Positions 23,982 through 34,774 of a stretch of 37,815 bases of DNA are shown one piece after another (the first letter of the stretch is position 1; each line of letters begins with the position of its first letter). This DNA is from Hymenobacter sp. (lineage in GTDB: Bacteria; Bacteroidota; Bacteroidia; Cytophagales; Hymenobacteraceae): contig JAQBNT010000091.1 of NCBI GenBank assembly GCA_028288445.1, positions 1 through 37,815 of the forward strand, read 5' to 3'. Made by a program: the position numbers and the translations under genes. Below the pieces are notes generated by a model, which ran no database searches, was not told the origin of the DNA, and saw only the letters and a program-made list of their open reading frames with translations.

Positions 23982-24182
23982 GATGGGTTGTGAAGGGTGT
24001 TGGTGAAGGGTATTCGGGGGTTGAAAGCGCAGCGGGCCAAACCTACGGCCGCTGCCCCGGTTGGGTACCGGGTTTGGGGCAAAGTACGCAGCTTAGCCCT
24101 AGTAGTTGTAGCTTGCTGCTTAGCTGGCCCGAACGCCTTCATTTATCGTCCTCCCGCCTACTTCATTACACAGCCCTGTTTC

Positions 24183-25184
24183 ATGAAAGCTGTTATTCCC
24201 GTTGCCGGCATTGGCTCGCGCCTGCGCCCCCACACCCACACCCAGCCCAAAAGCCTGGTGCCGGTGGCCGGCAACACCATTCTGGGCCACATCATCGACC
24301 GCTTGCAGGCCGCCGGCCTCACCGAGTTCGTGTTCATCGTGGGCTACCTGGGCGATAAAATCGTGCGCTACGTGCGCCTGCAATACCCCGACCTCAAGGC
24401 TACGTTTGTGGTGCAGGAGCCGCGCGAGGGCATCGGCCACGCGCTGTGGCTGGCCCGCGAGGAGTTCCGCCACGACCCCGACGGCGTGCTCATCATGCTC
24501 GGCGACACCATTGTGGATGTAGACCTGCCCGCCCTCATGGCCACGCCCGGCTCGGTGCTGGCCGTGAAGGAGGTGAAAACCCCCAGCATGTTCGGGCTGG
24601 TGGAAACCGCGAACAGCGGCCGCGTGAACAAGGTGGTGGAGAAGCCCAAAATCCCGAAATCGAACTTCGCCATGGTGGGCCTCTACAAGCTGGCCTACCC
24701 CGAAAAGCTGGCCCAGGCCTTGGAATGGCTCATCGATTCGGACGTGCGCACCCACGGCGAGTTCCAGCTCACCGACGCCCTGATGCACCTCATCGAGGAA
24801 GGCGAGGTGATGACGACCTGCCCGGTGGACAACTGGTTCGACTGCGGCCGCAAGGAAACCCTGCTCGAAGCCAACGCCCGCCTGCTAAACCGCCCCGAGT
24901 TTCTGGAAGGCCACGACTATTCCGAATACCCCGACGCCGTGATTATCCCGCCCGTCAGCATCGGGCGCGGCTGCCAGATTTCGCATTCCATCATCGGCCC
25001 CAACGTGGCCATCGGCGACAAAACCATCGTCAAAAACTGCATCCTGAGCGACTACATCATCGGAAGCTACTCGGAGCTGCGGGCGGCCGTGATGCACGAC
25101 TGCATCGTGGGTTCCGATGCCTCGTTCCGGGGCATGAACCACTCGCTGAACATCGGCGATAATACCGAAATCGACTACAGCTAA
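24183..25184 (+). CDS. Sugar-phosphate nucleotidyltransferase with left-handed beta-helix
   Basis: A 333-aa cytoplasmic enzyme that should couple a nucleoside triphosphate to a sugar 1-phosphate. The N-terminal Rossmann-like domain carries VAGIGSRLRPHTHTQPKSLVPVAG, the nucleotide-binding loop with Arg and Lys, and the metal-binding LGDTIVD near residue 116. The C-terminal part from about 258 has hexapeptide repeats (VSIGRGCQISHSIIGPNVAIG), forming a left-handed beta-helix. This places it with RmlA- or GlmU-like transferases; the exact sugar cannot be decided, so no symbol is given. The ATG at 24183 is followed directly by the conserved KAVIPVAG. It is divergent from lemA and ends at a strong terminator. 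Confidence 0.9.
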   Translation: MKAVIPVAGIGSRLRPHTHTQPKSLVPVAGNTILGHIIDRLQAAGLTEFVFIVGYLGDKIVRYVRLQYPDLKATFVVQEPREGIGHALWLAREEFRHDPDGVLIMLGDTIVDVDLPALMATPGSVLAVKEVKTPSMFGLVETANSGRVNKVVEKPKIPKSNFAMVGLYKLAYPEKLAQALEWLIDSDVRTHGEFQLTDALMHLIEEGEVMTTCPVDNWFDCGRKETLLEANARLLNRPEFLEGHDYSEYPDAVIIPPVSIGRGCQISHSIIGPNVAIGDKTIVKNCILSDYIIGSYSELRAAVMHDCIVGSDASFRGMNHSLNIGDNTEIDYS

Positions 25185-25223
25185 GGCAGCGCGGGCCGCG
25201 CCGGCGCCGCTGCTGTCCAAACC

Positions 25224-25259
25224 AAAAAGCCCCGACTGCCAGTGCAGCCGGGGCTTTTT
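25224..25259. terminator. Terminator of the nucleotidyltransferase gene
   Basis: AAAAAGCCCCG at 25224-25234 pairs with CGGGGCTTTTT at 25249-25259. It can work in both directions; the convergent T9SS gene ends at 25319. Confidence 0.9.
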
Positions 25260-25285
25260 CTTATACTCAATCAAGCCAACCGAAG

Positions 25286-25310
25286 AGCCGGCCCCACTGT
25301 GGGGCCGGCT
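25286..25310. terminator. GC-rich hairpin after the second large T9SS gene
   Basis: AGCCGGCCCC at 25286-25295 pairs perfectly with GGGGCCGGCT at 25301-25310, 8 bases beyond the minus-strand stop codon. No T-run follows, so it may stabilise the 3' end more than terminate. Confidence 0.6.
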
Positions 25311-25318
25311 CAGGCAAG

Positions 25319-28300
25319 CTAGTTAATGACCACGCGCTTGGCCAGGGTGGCATCGCCGGCCCGGAGACGCAGCATGTACACGCCGGTCGCCAAATCGGTG
25401 GTGGGCACCGTGAGCCGGGCACCGGCCGCGGGCAACGCTACCGACTGCTTGCGCACCACCTGCCCGAGGGCATTGAGCAGCTCGGCCTGCACGCTCGTGG
25501 CGTTGGCCACGGCGGGCACCAGCACCGTGAAGCTCTCGTGGGCCGGGTTGGGGTACACGCTCACGCCAGTGGCCGTGAGGGCCGTGGCGGTAGCAGTGGT
25601 CACGACGTAGCTGACAGTCACGTTGTCGAGGCCGATGTCGGTGCTGCCGTTGTCGCCCGTGGCGCGGAAGCGGATGACGCTCGTGGCCGTAGCGCCCGTT
25701 AGCGGCACGGTGTAGGTGGTCCAGGTGGCGGCCAGCACTTGCGTGAACAGCGGCGTGGTGCTGAACGTCGTCCCGCCATCCGTGCTCAGCAGCACTTCGA
25801 TTTTATCCGAACCGGAAATGTTGATGTAGTCGAATTTCAGCGTGGGCACGCTTGTGGCAGTGCCGGCGCTGATGTTGGCGTACAGGTCGAACAGGGCGAA
25901 TTCCGTCACCGGCGACACGTTGCCGGAGTGGTAGCGGGCCGAGAACAAGGACGTGGCCCCGCCGGCGTTGCTGCCGGCCGGGGTGTAGCCGTAGTTGGTC
26001 GAGCCGCCGGTCCAGTTGCCGGCCACGCCGTCGTCGTAGCGACGGAACGAGGCGTCGGGGTCGGTGGCACCGGGCGTGAGCTTCCAGTTCAGGCTGGGCA
26101 CGTCGCGCAGGGCGCAGTTGCTTACCCAGGTGTTCTCAAACGTCTGCGTGTAGGGCAGCGTGGCGTAGGTTGGCGTCACGCAGGCGAAGGCCGTCGTGAA
26201 GGTCACCGGCGCGGTCGTCGTCGAGCTGCCGTTGCTGCCCGAGCAGTTGGCGGTCAGCGTCACGGTGTAGACGGTGCCGGGGGTCAGGCCGGTCAGGGTG
26301 ATGGGCGAGGTGGTGGCGGCAGCCTGGGTGGTGGCCGGGGAGGTGGTCACGGTGTAGCTGGTCGGGGTGCTGGGCGAAGCGGTGAACGTCACCTGCGCCG
26401 TGGTTGTGGTGATGGTGGCCGCAGGCACCGCCACCGCCGTGGCCGGCGCGCACGTCACATAACTAACGCTCACGTTGTCGAGGCCAATGTCGGTCAGGCC
26501 ATCGTCGCCGGTGGCGCGGAAGCGGATAATGCTCGTGGCCGTGGCACCCGTCAGGGCCACGGTGTAGGGAGTCCAGGCAGCAGCCAGCGCCTGCGTGAAC
26601 AGCGGCGTCGTGCTAAAGGTGGCCCCGCCGTCGGTGCTCAGCAGCACCTCCAGCTTATCCGCGCCCGAGGTATTGATGTAATCGAACTGCAGCGTGGCCG
26701 TGCCCGTGCCGCCGCTCACGTTGGCGTAGAGGTCGAGCAGGCCCTGGGTACCCGCCGTGGCGTTGTAGGAGTGGAAGCGGGCCGAGAACAAGGACGTGGC
26801 GCCGCCGGCGTTGCTGCCGGCCGGAGTGTAGGCACCGCTGGTGGTGCTCCAGCCGCCGGCGGTGCCGTCGTCGAAGCGCCGCCAGGCGTTGTTGCCCGTC
26901 AGCGGGGTCGAGCGCCAGTTGGCATCGGGCACGTCGCGGGTGCCGCAGGCATTGGCCCAGGTGCTCTCAAAGGTTTGCGTGTACGGCAGGGCGGCGTAGG
27001 GCGCGGCCGCGCAGGCGGTGGTGAAGGTGGTGGTGACCGCCGCCGACGTGCTGGAGCCCGAGCAGTTGGTGGTCACGCTCACGGTGTACGTGGTGTTGGG
27101 CGTGAGGCCCGTGAGGGGCACGGGCGAGGCCGTGGGGGCGGGCGTGACGGTGGTAGCCGTGCCGCCGGCGGGCGTATAGGTCACGGTGTAGCTGGCCCCG
27201 CCGCTCGGCGGCGTGAAGGCTACGCTGGCGGTGGTGCCGGTGATGCTGGCCACGTTCAGGCCCGCCACGATGGCGCAGGTCACGTAGCTCACGTTCACGT
27301 TATCGAGGCCGATGTCGGTGCTGCCGTTGTCGCCCGTGGCGCGGAAGCGGATGACGCTCGTGGCCGTAGCGCCCGTTAGCGGCACGGTGTAGGTGGTCCA
27401 GGTAGCGGCCAGCACTTGCGTGAACAGCGGCGTGGTGCTGAACGTCGTCCCGCCATCCGTACTCAGCAGCACTTCAATTTTATCCGAGCCCGAGGTATTG
27501 ATGTAGTCAAAGGTGAGCGTGGGCGTGCCCGTGCCGCCGCTGATGTTGGCGTACAGGTCGAACAAAGCGAATTCCGTCACCGGAAACACGTTGCCGGAGT
27601 GGTAGCGGGCCGAGAACAAGGACGTGGCCCCACCGGCGTTGCTGCCGGCCGGCGTGTAGCCGTACGAAGTCGAGGTCCAGCCAGCGGCCGCGCCGTCGTC
27701 GTAGCGGCGGAACGAGGCGTCGACGTCGGCACCGGGCGTGAGCTTCCAGTTCAGGCTCGGCACGTCGCGCAGGGCGCAGTTGCTCACCCAGGTGTTCTCA
27801 AACGTCTGCGTGTAGGGCAGCGTGGCGTAGGTTGGCGTCACGCAGGCGAAGGCCGTGGTGAAGGTGGTGGTCGCGGCGGCGGCAACGCCGCCCACGGAGC
27901 AGTTGCTCACCACGTTCACCGTGTAGGTGGTGCCGGCCGTGAGGCCCGTGAGCACCAGCGGCGCGGTGGTGGTGGCGCTGGCCACGGTGTAGGTAGTGGT
28001 GGCGGGCGTCGTCGTCACGGTGTAGTTCGTCACCCCCGAAGCGGGCGCGGTAAACGACAGGCTGGCCGAGGTGCCCGTGATGGCCGCAGTGGCCAGCGCC
28101 GTGGGAGCCGCGCAGGCCGTGGCCGTCACAAACCGGGTTTCGGTGGGCAGCGAAGCCCCGGCCGCGTAGTTGGCCACAATGCTCACCGCATACGGCGTGT
28201 TGGCGGCCAGGCCGGTGATGGTGAAGGGCGAAGCCGTGACCGTGAAGGGGCTGCCGGCAACGGCCGGCGTCACGGTAGCGGTGTAGGACGTGGGAGCCGT

Positions 28301-29137
28301 GGCCGGGGCCGGGGCCACAAAGGCCACGGTGGCCGAGTTGCCCGTGGTGGCCGTGGCCGTGGGCCGGATGGCCGGCAGCTGCGCCGTGGCCGAAGGCGTG
28401 TAAGTAAACGTGAGGCCCGGAGCCGGCACCAGGGTGCCGCTCACGGCCACCGTGGCAGCGTTGGTGAGCGCGGCCCCGGTATTGGTCAGGTCCCAGCCCA
28501 CGGCACTGGTGCGGTTGTTGAAGTCGGTGTTGGCCGCGCCGCGCAGGCCTACTTGCGCGGTGCCCGACGACAGGCCCGTGAAGCTACCGTACACGATGCG
28601 GATAACGTTGCTGGTTTCGGCCAGCCGAATCTGGTAGTTCTCCACGCCGGCCGGGCCGTAGGAGCCCCAGTTGGCGTACTGCACCACAAACTCCCGGTTC
28701 GGGGCCGTGCCTTCGGTGGAGGTGCTGATGGCCGCCCCCGCATTGCTGCGCCCGCCCCCGTCGAGGCCAAACGCGACGATGGCCCCGGCGTAGCCGGTGC
28801 TTGAGGAAATGGGGGTGTAGGTACTGGCGCTGGGTGCGGTAGCACCAAAGGTGAGGTACCCGTTCGAGGTGATGCGCAGCGTGGTGTACGCCGTGCCCGC
28901 GTAGGTAAACGGGAAGGGCAGCGTGGTGGCCGGGTACACCACGTTATCGTCGGTGATGGTGCTGATGACCGTGCCCGTCACGGCCGCGTAGGTGCCCGTG
29001 GTTTGGGTGAAGCCGTAGGCATCGGCCTGGGCCTGGGCGTGGCCCAGCGCCGGCAGCAGCCAGGCCACGAGCGCCAGCGCGCCGGCCCACCGGCCACTCC
29101 GCGCGCGGCGCGGCGTGATTTGTAAATGATTTGTCAT
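25319..29137 (-). CDS. Large secreted T9SS protein with Fn3 and three jelly-roll repeats
   Basis: A 1272-aa exported protein. Residues 1-36 are a signal peptide ending GHAQAQ. An N-terminal beta module (ADAYGFTQTTGTYAAVTG) and fibronectin type III-like modules (PTSYTATVTPA, LTGLTAGTTYTVNVV) follow. Three jelly-roll modules of about 180 residues start PYTQTFENTW or TQTFESTW and end DIGLDNV-x-VSYV, each followed by or preceded by an Fn3 module. The end is a T9SS type A sorting domain (VSVYPNPAHESFTVLVPA ... GVYMLRLRAGDATLAKRVVIN). The first and third modules are nearly identical in DNA, pointing to a recent duplication or gene conversion. The ATG at 29137 gives the signal peptide. It probably acts as an adhesin or carbohydrate binder (inference); no catalytic motif is seen. 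Confidence 0.9.
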   Translation of the reverse strand: MTNHLQITPRRARSGRWAGALALVAWLLPALGHAQAQADAYGFTQTTGTYAAVTGTVISTITDDNVVYPATTLPFPFTYAGTAYTTLRITSNGYLTFGATAPSASTYTPISSSTGYAGAIVAFGLDGGGRSNAGAAISTSTEGTAPNREFVVQYANWGSYGPAGVENYQIRLAETSNVIRIVYGSFTGLSSGTAQVGLRGAANTDFNNRTSAVGWDLTNTGAALTNAATVAVSGTLVPAPGLTFTYTPSATAQLPAIRPTATATTGNSATVAFVAPAPATAPTSYTATVTPAVAGSPFTVTASPFTITGLAANTPYAVSIVANYAAGASLPTETRFVTATACAAPTALATAAITGTSASLSFTAPASGVTNYTVTTTPATTTYTVASATTTAPLVLTGLTAGTTYTVNVVSNCSVGGVAAAATTTFTTAFACVTPTYATLPYTQTFENTWVSNCALRDVPSLNWKLTPGADVDASFRRYDDGAAAGWTSTSYGYTPAGSNAGGATSLFSARYHSGNVFPVTEFALFDLYANISGGTGTPTLTFDYINTSGSDKIEVLLSTDGGTTFSTTPLFTQVLAATWTTYTVPLTGATATSVIRFRATGDNGSTDIGLDNVNVSYVTCAIVAGLNVASITGTTASVAFTPPSGGASYTVTYTPAGGTATTVTPAPTASPVPLTGLTPNTTYTVSVTTNCSGSSTSAAVTTTFTTACAAAPYAALPYTQTFESTWANACGTRDVPDANWRSTPLTGNNAWRRFDDGTAGGWSTTSGAYTPAGSNAGGATSLFSARFHSYNATAGTQGLLDLYANVSGGTGTATLQFDYINTSGADKLEVLLSTDGGATFSTTPLFTQALAAAWTPYTVALTGATATSIIRFRATGDDGLTDIGLDNVSVSYVTCAPATAVAVPAATITTTTAQVTFTASPSTPTSYTVTTSPATTQAAATTSPITLTGLTPGTVYTVTLTANCSGSNGSSTTTAPVTFTTAFACVTPTYATLPYTQTFENTWVSNCALRDVPSLNWKLTPGATDPDASFRRYDDGVAGNWTGGSTNYGYTPAGSNAGGATSLFSARYHSGNVSPVTEFALFDLYANISAGTATSVPTLKFDYINISGSDKIEVLLSTDGGTTFSTTPLFTQVLAATWTTYTVPLTGATATSVIRFRATGDNGSTDIGLDNVTVSYVVTTATATALTATGVSVYPNPAHESFTVLVPAVANATSVQAELLNALGQVVRKQSVALPAAGARLTVPTTDLATGVYMLRLRAGDATLAKRVVIN
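25626..26197 (-). repeat. Intragenic jelly-roll repeat, C-terminal copy
   Basis: This stretch repeats 27303-27859. The first 185 bases of the two copies differ at three positions, and the flanking Fn3 start is shared as well. This copy is 15 bases longer because of in-frame insertions. Confidence 0.85.
26462..27010 (-). repeat. Intragenic jelly-roll repeat, middle copy
   Basis: The middle module has the same protein plan as the other two (TQTFESTWANACGTRDVPD ... GLTDIGLDNVSVSYV) but is clearly more diverged in DNA, so it is an older copy. Limits are approximate. Confidence 0.75.
27303..27859 (-). repeat. Intragenic jelly-roll repeat, N-terminal copy
   Basis: Near-identical in DNA to 25626-26197, with an offset of 1677 bases at its beginning and 1662 at its end. 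Confidence 0.85.
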
Positions 29138-29753
29138 GCTTAAAAGAATAAAAAGGGGTGATAAAGTGTGAGGGGAAAACACATCGGCAAATCTAGTGCG
29201 CCGGCCGTTGTTTGCGTAATTCTTTTACTGTCATTTGGTTCTTTATCATTTCGACCGCCCGGCCGCCGGCCGCTTGGCCTTGACCAAACCGCAGAAATCA
29301 CCTTGGGAACCGGCCCCCGCTGCCCGCAAGGCCGGGCGCGGGGCATGGCTGGCGGGCTCGTGGTCGCATCTGGCCCGTTCAGGGTTGCGTTTGGCCTGTT
29401 CAGGGCCGCGTTTGCGCTGCTTCGACTGCCATTTATGCTATTTCGACCCGCCTTTATGCTATTCACTGGCACCCGTGGCGTATTTCGAGTCGAAATTATT
29501 CTAATTCGACCCGCCTTCGTCCAAATCACGACCGCATTTGCGCTGCTTCGACCCGCATTCGTGCAAATTCGACCCGCCTTTATCCTGTTCATTATTTCAA
29601 AAGAGCCTTGCGGCGGCCTGGGGGGCTTTTGCGGGCTGGGCGGCGGCAGTTACTGGTTCACGCCGTGCAATAAGCGGGGGCATTGAATGGCAGTCTGCGG
29701 TTTCCGTGCATCTTTACGCCGCAATTATGCAACTTCTTTTCCCCCATTTTTCC
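29138..29753. other. 616-bp spacer without a confident gene
   Basis: The spacer lies between the divergent starts of the T9SS gene and the hypothetical gene at 29754. It contains the 21-bp minisatellite at 29378-29587. Open frames run through the array on both strands (29168-29686 plus, 29140-29592 minus) because 21 is a multiple of three, so openness alone is no proof of coding. Promoters for both flanking genes must be here, but I see no perfect TAnnTTTG box. Confidence 0.5.
29378..29587. repeat. Degenerate 21-bp tandem repeat, ten units
   Basis: Ten consecutive 21-base units share the approximate consensus TTTCGACCCGCCTTTATGCTA (given as 20 bases: TTCGACCCGCCTTTATGCTA plus one leading A/T/C). 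An eleventh, weaker unit may precede at 29357. In the plus frame each unit reads as a heptapeptide such as FRPAFML or IRPAFVQ; in the minus frame as R-x-x-x-NAG-like heptads. The middle units 5 and 6 are the most diverged. Confidence 0.85.
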
Positions 29754-30452
29754 ATGAATAAGCAGCAGACTGCCCGCTGGAACCGCCAGCTCAAAATCAA
29801 GCAAGTGCGCCAGGACCACCCCGACGCCACGGTGGGGGGCCTCGTGACCCGCGCCTTTGCCCGCCACGATGCCCTGCTGGCCACCGCCGATGCGCTGATG
29901 ACCACGCCCGCCGGCCGCTCCACCGGGGCCACGCTCAAGAAGAGCACCGAAGAAAAGCACCTCGTAGAGGTGGTGCTGCCCTTCGCCAACGCGCTGCACC
30001 TGCTCTACCTCGAAACCGGGGACGTGGAAAAGGCCCACGCCCTGCGCCTGTTCAAGAACGACTACGAGGCCCTGGCCGGGGCCCTGCTGCTGGCCGAAAC
30101 CCGCAACGTGGCCCAGCAGGCCGCCGACCACGACCAGGTGCTGGCCGAGGAGGCCGACCTCGACCTGGCCGACCGCAAAGAACTGGACGCGGCCAACACC
30201 GCCTTCGCCGGGCTGCTGGCCGCCCCCAAAGTGGCCATCGAAACCGGCAAAACCGCCAACGCCGACCTGCGGGCCGCCCTGCGCGCCGCCGACGTGTTTG
30301 TAAAAAAGGAGCTGACCCCGGCCGTGGAACTGCTCAAGCGCAAGCAGCCCAAGTTTTACAACGCCCTGCGCGAGGCCATGCGCGTTGACAACGCGCCCGG
30401 CCCCCGGGGCACCGACGATGCCGCGCCCGCGCCCAACAACCCGGCCACCTAG
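29754..30452 (+). CDS. Hypothetical alpha-helical protein, 232 aa
   Basis: I do not recognise a family. The ATG at 29754 (MNKQQTARWNRQLKIKQVRQ) is preferred; an in-frame ATG at 29727 would add nine residues. The product lacks signal peptide and membrane segments. It is rich in Ala, Leu, Glu, Asp and Lys and predicted almost wholly helical (for example NALHLLYLETGDVEKAHALR and RNVAQQAADHDQVLAEEADL), ending in a disordered Pro/Ala/Asn tail. The overall look, a Thr/Ala-Leu helical bundle with no cysteine, is similar to the hypothetical at 113-529, but I see no homology. A hairpin with weak T-run follows. The coding status is supported by GC-rich third positions and a terminator; the function is unknown. 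Confidence 0.7.
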   Translation: MNKQQTARWNRQLKIKQVRQDHPDATVGGLVTRAFARHDALLATADALMTTPAGRSTGATLKKSTEEKHLVEVVLPFANALHLLYLETGDVEKAHALRLFKNDYEALAGALLLAETRNVAQQAADHDQVLAEEADLDLADRKELDAANTAFAGLLAAPKVAIETGKTANADLRAALRAADVFVKKELTPAVELLKRKQPKFYNALREAMRVDNAPGPRGTDDAAPAPNNPAT

Positions 30453-30472
30453 CCGGCGCTGCCGCCACCCGA

Positions 30473-30508
30473 AAGAAGCCCCGGCTGCGCATGCGGCCGG
30501 GGCTTCTT
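30473..30508 (+). terminator. Terminator hairpin after the helical protein gene
   Basis: AAGAAGCCCCGGC (30473-30485) pairs perfectly with GCCGGGGCTTCTT (30496-30508). The T-run is broken (CTTCTT), so it is a weaker terminator than the others in the window. Confidence 0.7.
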
Positions 30509-30763
30509 GGTGAAGGGGGCGGGGCGTAATCCGGGCCGTTTGGTCACGCTGGGAAACGTCCGTTTGTTGAGGGCGAGGGTTCACGAAACGCATCCCCCGC
30601 GAGCATTTCGTAAACGTTGCTTCGTAGGCGGGTTTCTGAAACTCCCCGGCCCTGCGGCAGCTTAGTGGCTGCCGGGCGTTGGATGCTCGCTATTTGGTTT
30701 GGCGAAAGGAGCGTTCAGCCACGGTCCGTATGTAGTTACTTTGGCTTAACAGATTTACCTTCT

Positions 30764-31183
30764 ATGGCACTTTGGAGTTTAACGTCACAGGCCCTGACCC
30801 GCTTGCTGTTGTGGAGAACAGGTGATTCCACCTTCCGGATTGTGCAGTATGATGAACCGGCCGAGGTTCTGACCAACTACGACTACCTCTTGTTCGATAA
30901 GAAGTACGAACCGGTACTTCAGCAACTCCAAGGGCAAATTGACTTCAGCCCGGTCATCGTGACGGATGGCGTGCGCCACCTCGTCTGGGAAAACTACTTT
31001 GAAGTCCGCATTCACCGCTTGATTGATACCCACACGGTTCATGACTACATCGGCCTTGGTCTGGACATGTACCGCTTTGGCGAGCAATCCATGTTTGTGT
31101 CAGAAGCGCTCAAAAAGGCATTTGAAAAAGTCAGCCCTCAAGGGCTACACTTCAGTTTGGGACTCTCAGAGTTTGCTGCTTAA
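30764..31183 (+). CDS. Unknown 139-aa protein, possibly immunity-like (Imm11/DUF1629-like)
   Basis: The protein begins MALWSLTSQALTRLLLWRTG and has no signal peptide. It is a mixed alpha/beta protein ending in GLDMYRFGEQSMFVSEALKK, then AFEKVSPQGLHFSLGLSEF. The order 'domain strand, serine-containing helix (FVSEALKKAFEK), small loop, G-x-x-F strand' resembles the C-terminal half of DUF1629/Imm11-type immunity proteins (S-E-x-x-K-x-x-x-E-x-x-x-x-x-G-x-x-F). This is a weak pattern match, not an assignment. The gene is visibly lower in GC than its neighbours and has long flanking spacers, which fits horizontal transfer. No toxin gene is adjacent. The ATG at 30764 was chosen because the upstream frame is non-coding-like; a TACTTTG sequence at 30737-30743 may be a promoter. 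Confidence 0.6.
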   Translation: MALWSLTSQALTRLLLWRTGDSTFRIVQYDEPAEVLTNYDYLLFDKKYEPVLQQLQGQIDFSPVIVTDGVRHLVWENYFEVRIHRLIDTHTVHDYIGLGLDMYRFGEQSMFVSEALKKAFEKVSPQGLHFSLGLSEFAA

Positions 31184-31363
31184 GTTGACTTACATGTTCA
31201 ATAAAACGGCCTGTTCCTTACAAACCCCTGCCCTCCTCCCACCACCGGCCCCGTTCGGTTCTCCGCCTTCAGCCATCACCGCAGCCGCTTATTACCCCCG
31301 TAGCAACAAACCCATAATAAATAGCGCCCAAAACCGTACTTTTCCGGTAAAATCGCGCTGCTT

Positions 31364-32458
31364 ATGACATTCCGCTCTTCTTTGGCCCTGCTGCTGGCCC
31401 TTGTGTTGCTCACCGGTTCGGCCCGCGCCCAAACGCCCCTCGGCCAGCCCTCGCTCGATGAAAGCAAGGTGCAAATCTGGTGCGCCACGGTGCGCTTCGT
31501 GTACGACGACGCCGGCCGGCCCAACCTCAAAAGCACCGTGCGCTGCGACGGCGGCAACCTCGACGCCCTGGCCGCCAGCATCCGCCCCGACAGCCTGCGC
31601 GTGTACAGCGTGCTCTACCAGTCCATCGAAGGCCGGGGCACCATTTACCAGGGCAAGAAAGACAATCCCGCCCGGCTGGCCGCCCTCACCAAAGCCATTG
31701 TGAGCAAGCTGAAAAGCTCGCCCGCCCGCCGCAAAGACCCCGCCCGCATGGCCCGCGTGGCCGCCCTCGAAACCGCCCTCACCAACTACGTCACCTCGGG
31801 CACGCCGCTGGGCGAAGTCTCGGCCGCCATGGCCCCCGAAGTGGCCGACACCGCCGCCGTCCCCGGTGCCCCCGGCCCGGCCGAAGCCGCCGAAGCCCAG
31901 GCCGCCGCCGAGCGCGACGCCGCCGGCACCTCGGCCGTGGCCCTGCCCGCTACCGGCCCGGGCAGCCTGCTCTACCGGTTTGCGGCCCCGCTGGCGCTCA
32001 TTCTGGGCATTCTGAGCCTGGTGCTCTACATCATGCTGCGCGTAACGCTGGGCCAGTGGCGCCGCCAGCAGCGCCGCGAAACGCTGGAAGCCAAGCACGC
32101 CGCCACCGCCGCCCAGGCCGCCGCCGCCGAAACCAGCGCCGCCGTGGCCGACTCCGTGGCCCGCGTGAAGCGCGCCGAAGCGCTGATACTCGCCGCCTCG
32201 GCCGCGCCCGAGGCCAACAATGCCCCCGCCCCGCCGGTTCTCGACCAGCTCAGCCCCGCCCAGCGCCTGGAAGTGGAGCGCCTCGTGAGCCAGCGCGTGG
32301 ACGAGGAATTGCGCTGGCTGCGCGCCAACCTGCCCGAGCTGGTGGCTTCGGCCATCAGCCAGCCCCCGGCGGATGCGGCGGCAGCGCCTGCGCCCGCCGC
32401 CGATGCCACTCCCCGCAGCCAGGGCGGCGCGGTGGCCGATGACGTCCAGATGGACTGA
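31364..32458 (+). CDS. Hypothetical secreted/membrane protein with central helix
   Basis: I do not recognise a family. Residues 1-22 are a signal peptide ending SARAQT. The periplasmic part (23-200) contains two cysteines (about 40 and 61), a DNPARLAALTKAIVSKLKSS helix and a long Ala/Pro/Glu-rich linker. A membrane segment lies at about 206-226 (FAAPLALILGILSLVLYIML), followed by a basic stop-transfer stretch (GQWRRQQRRE), a coiled coil rich in Ala/Glu (about 240-285) and a cytoplasmic helix (PAQRLEVERLVSQRVDEEL). The end is a low-complexity Ala/Pro tail. The arrangement suggests a single-pass protein that links a periplasmic domain to a cytoplasmic coiled coil; the function is not known. The prolyl oligopeptidase gene starts 66 bp downstream. 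Confidence 0.75.
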   Translation: MTFRSSLALLLALVLLTGSARAQTPLGQPSLDESKVQIWCATVRFVYDDAGRPNLKSTVRCDGGNLDALAASIRPDSLRVYSVLYQSIEGRGTIYQGKKDNPARLAALTKAIVSKLKSSPARRKDPARMARVAALETALTNYVTSGTPLGEVSAAMAPEVADTAAVPGAPGPAEAAEAQAAAERDAAGTSAVALPATGPGSLLYRFAAPLALILGILSLVLYIMLRVTLGQWRRQQRRETLEAKHAATAAQAAAAETSAAVADSVARVKRAEALILAASAAPEANNAPAPPVLDQLSPAQRLEVERLVSQRVDEELRWLRANLPELVASAISQPPADAAAAPAPAADATPRSQGGAVADDVQMD

Positions 32459-32524
32459 TTTTCAGCCCAGGTTTTTCACGCACTTAGCCCGGCTGGCAAC
32501 GGCCTTCATCCTTCTTCCCTCTTT

Positions 32525-34756
<2,232 letters not shown>

Positions 34757-34774
34757 CCTGTTTTATTGGCTGAT

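Noticed and set aside
25739..28804. Two long plus-strand open frames (25739-27379 and 27416-28804) with similar N-termini (MREQRRGAERRPAI)
   Set aside because: They are antisense shadows of the second T9SS gene. Their similarity to each other only reflects the duplicated jelly-roll modules on the other strand.
29378..29587. CRISPR array
   Set aside because: The 21-base units are contiguous, with no unique spacers and no cas genes.
29168..29686. Heptad-repeat open frame on plus (and 29140-29592 on minus) as a gene
   Set aside because: A 21-base repeat stays open in any frame that lacks a stop in one unit. There is no signal, start context or domain favouring either strand, so only the repeat is annotated.
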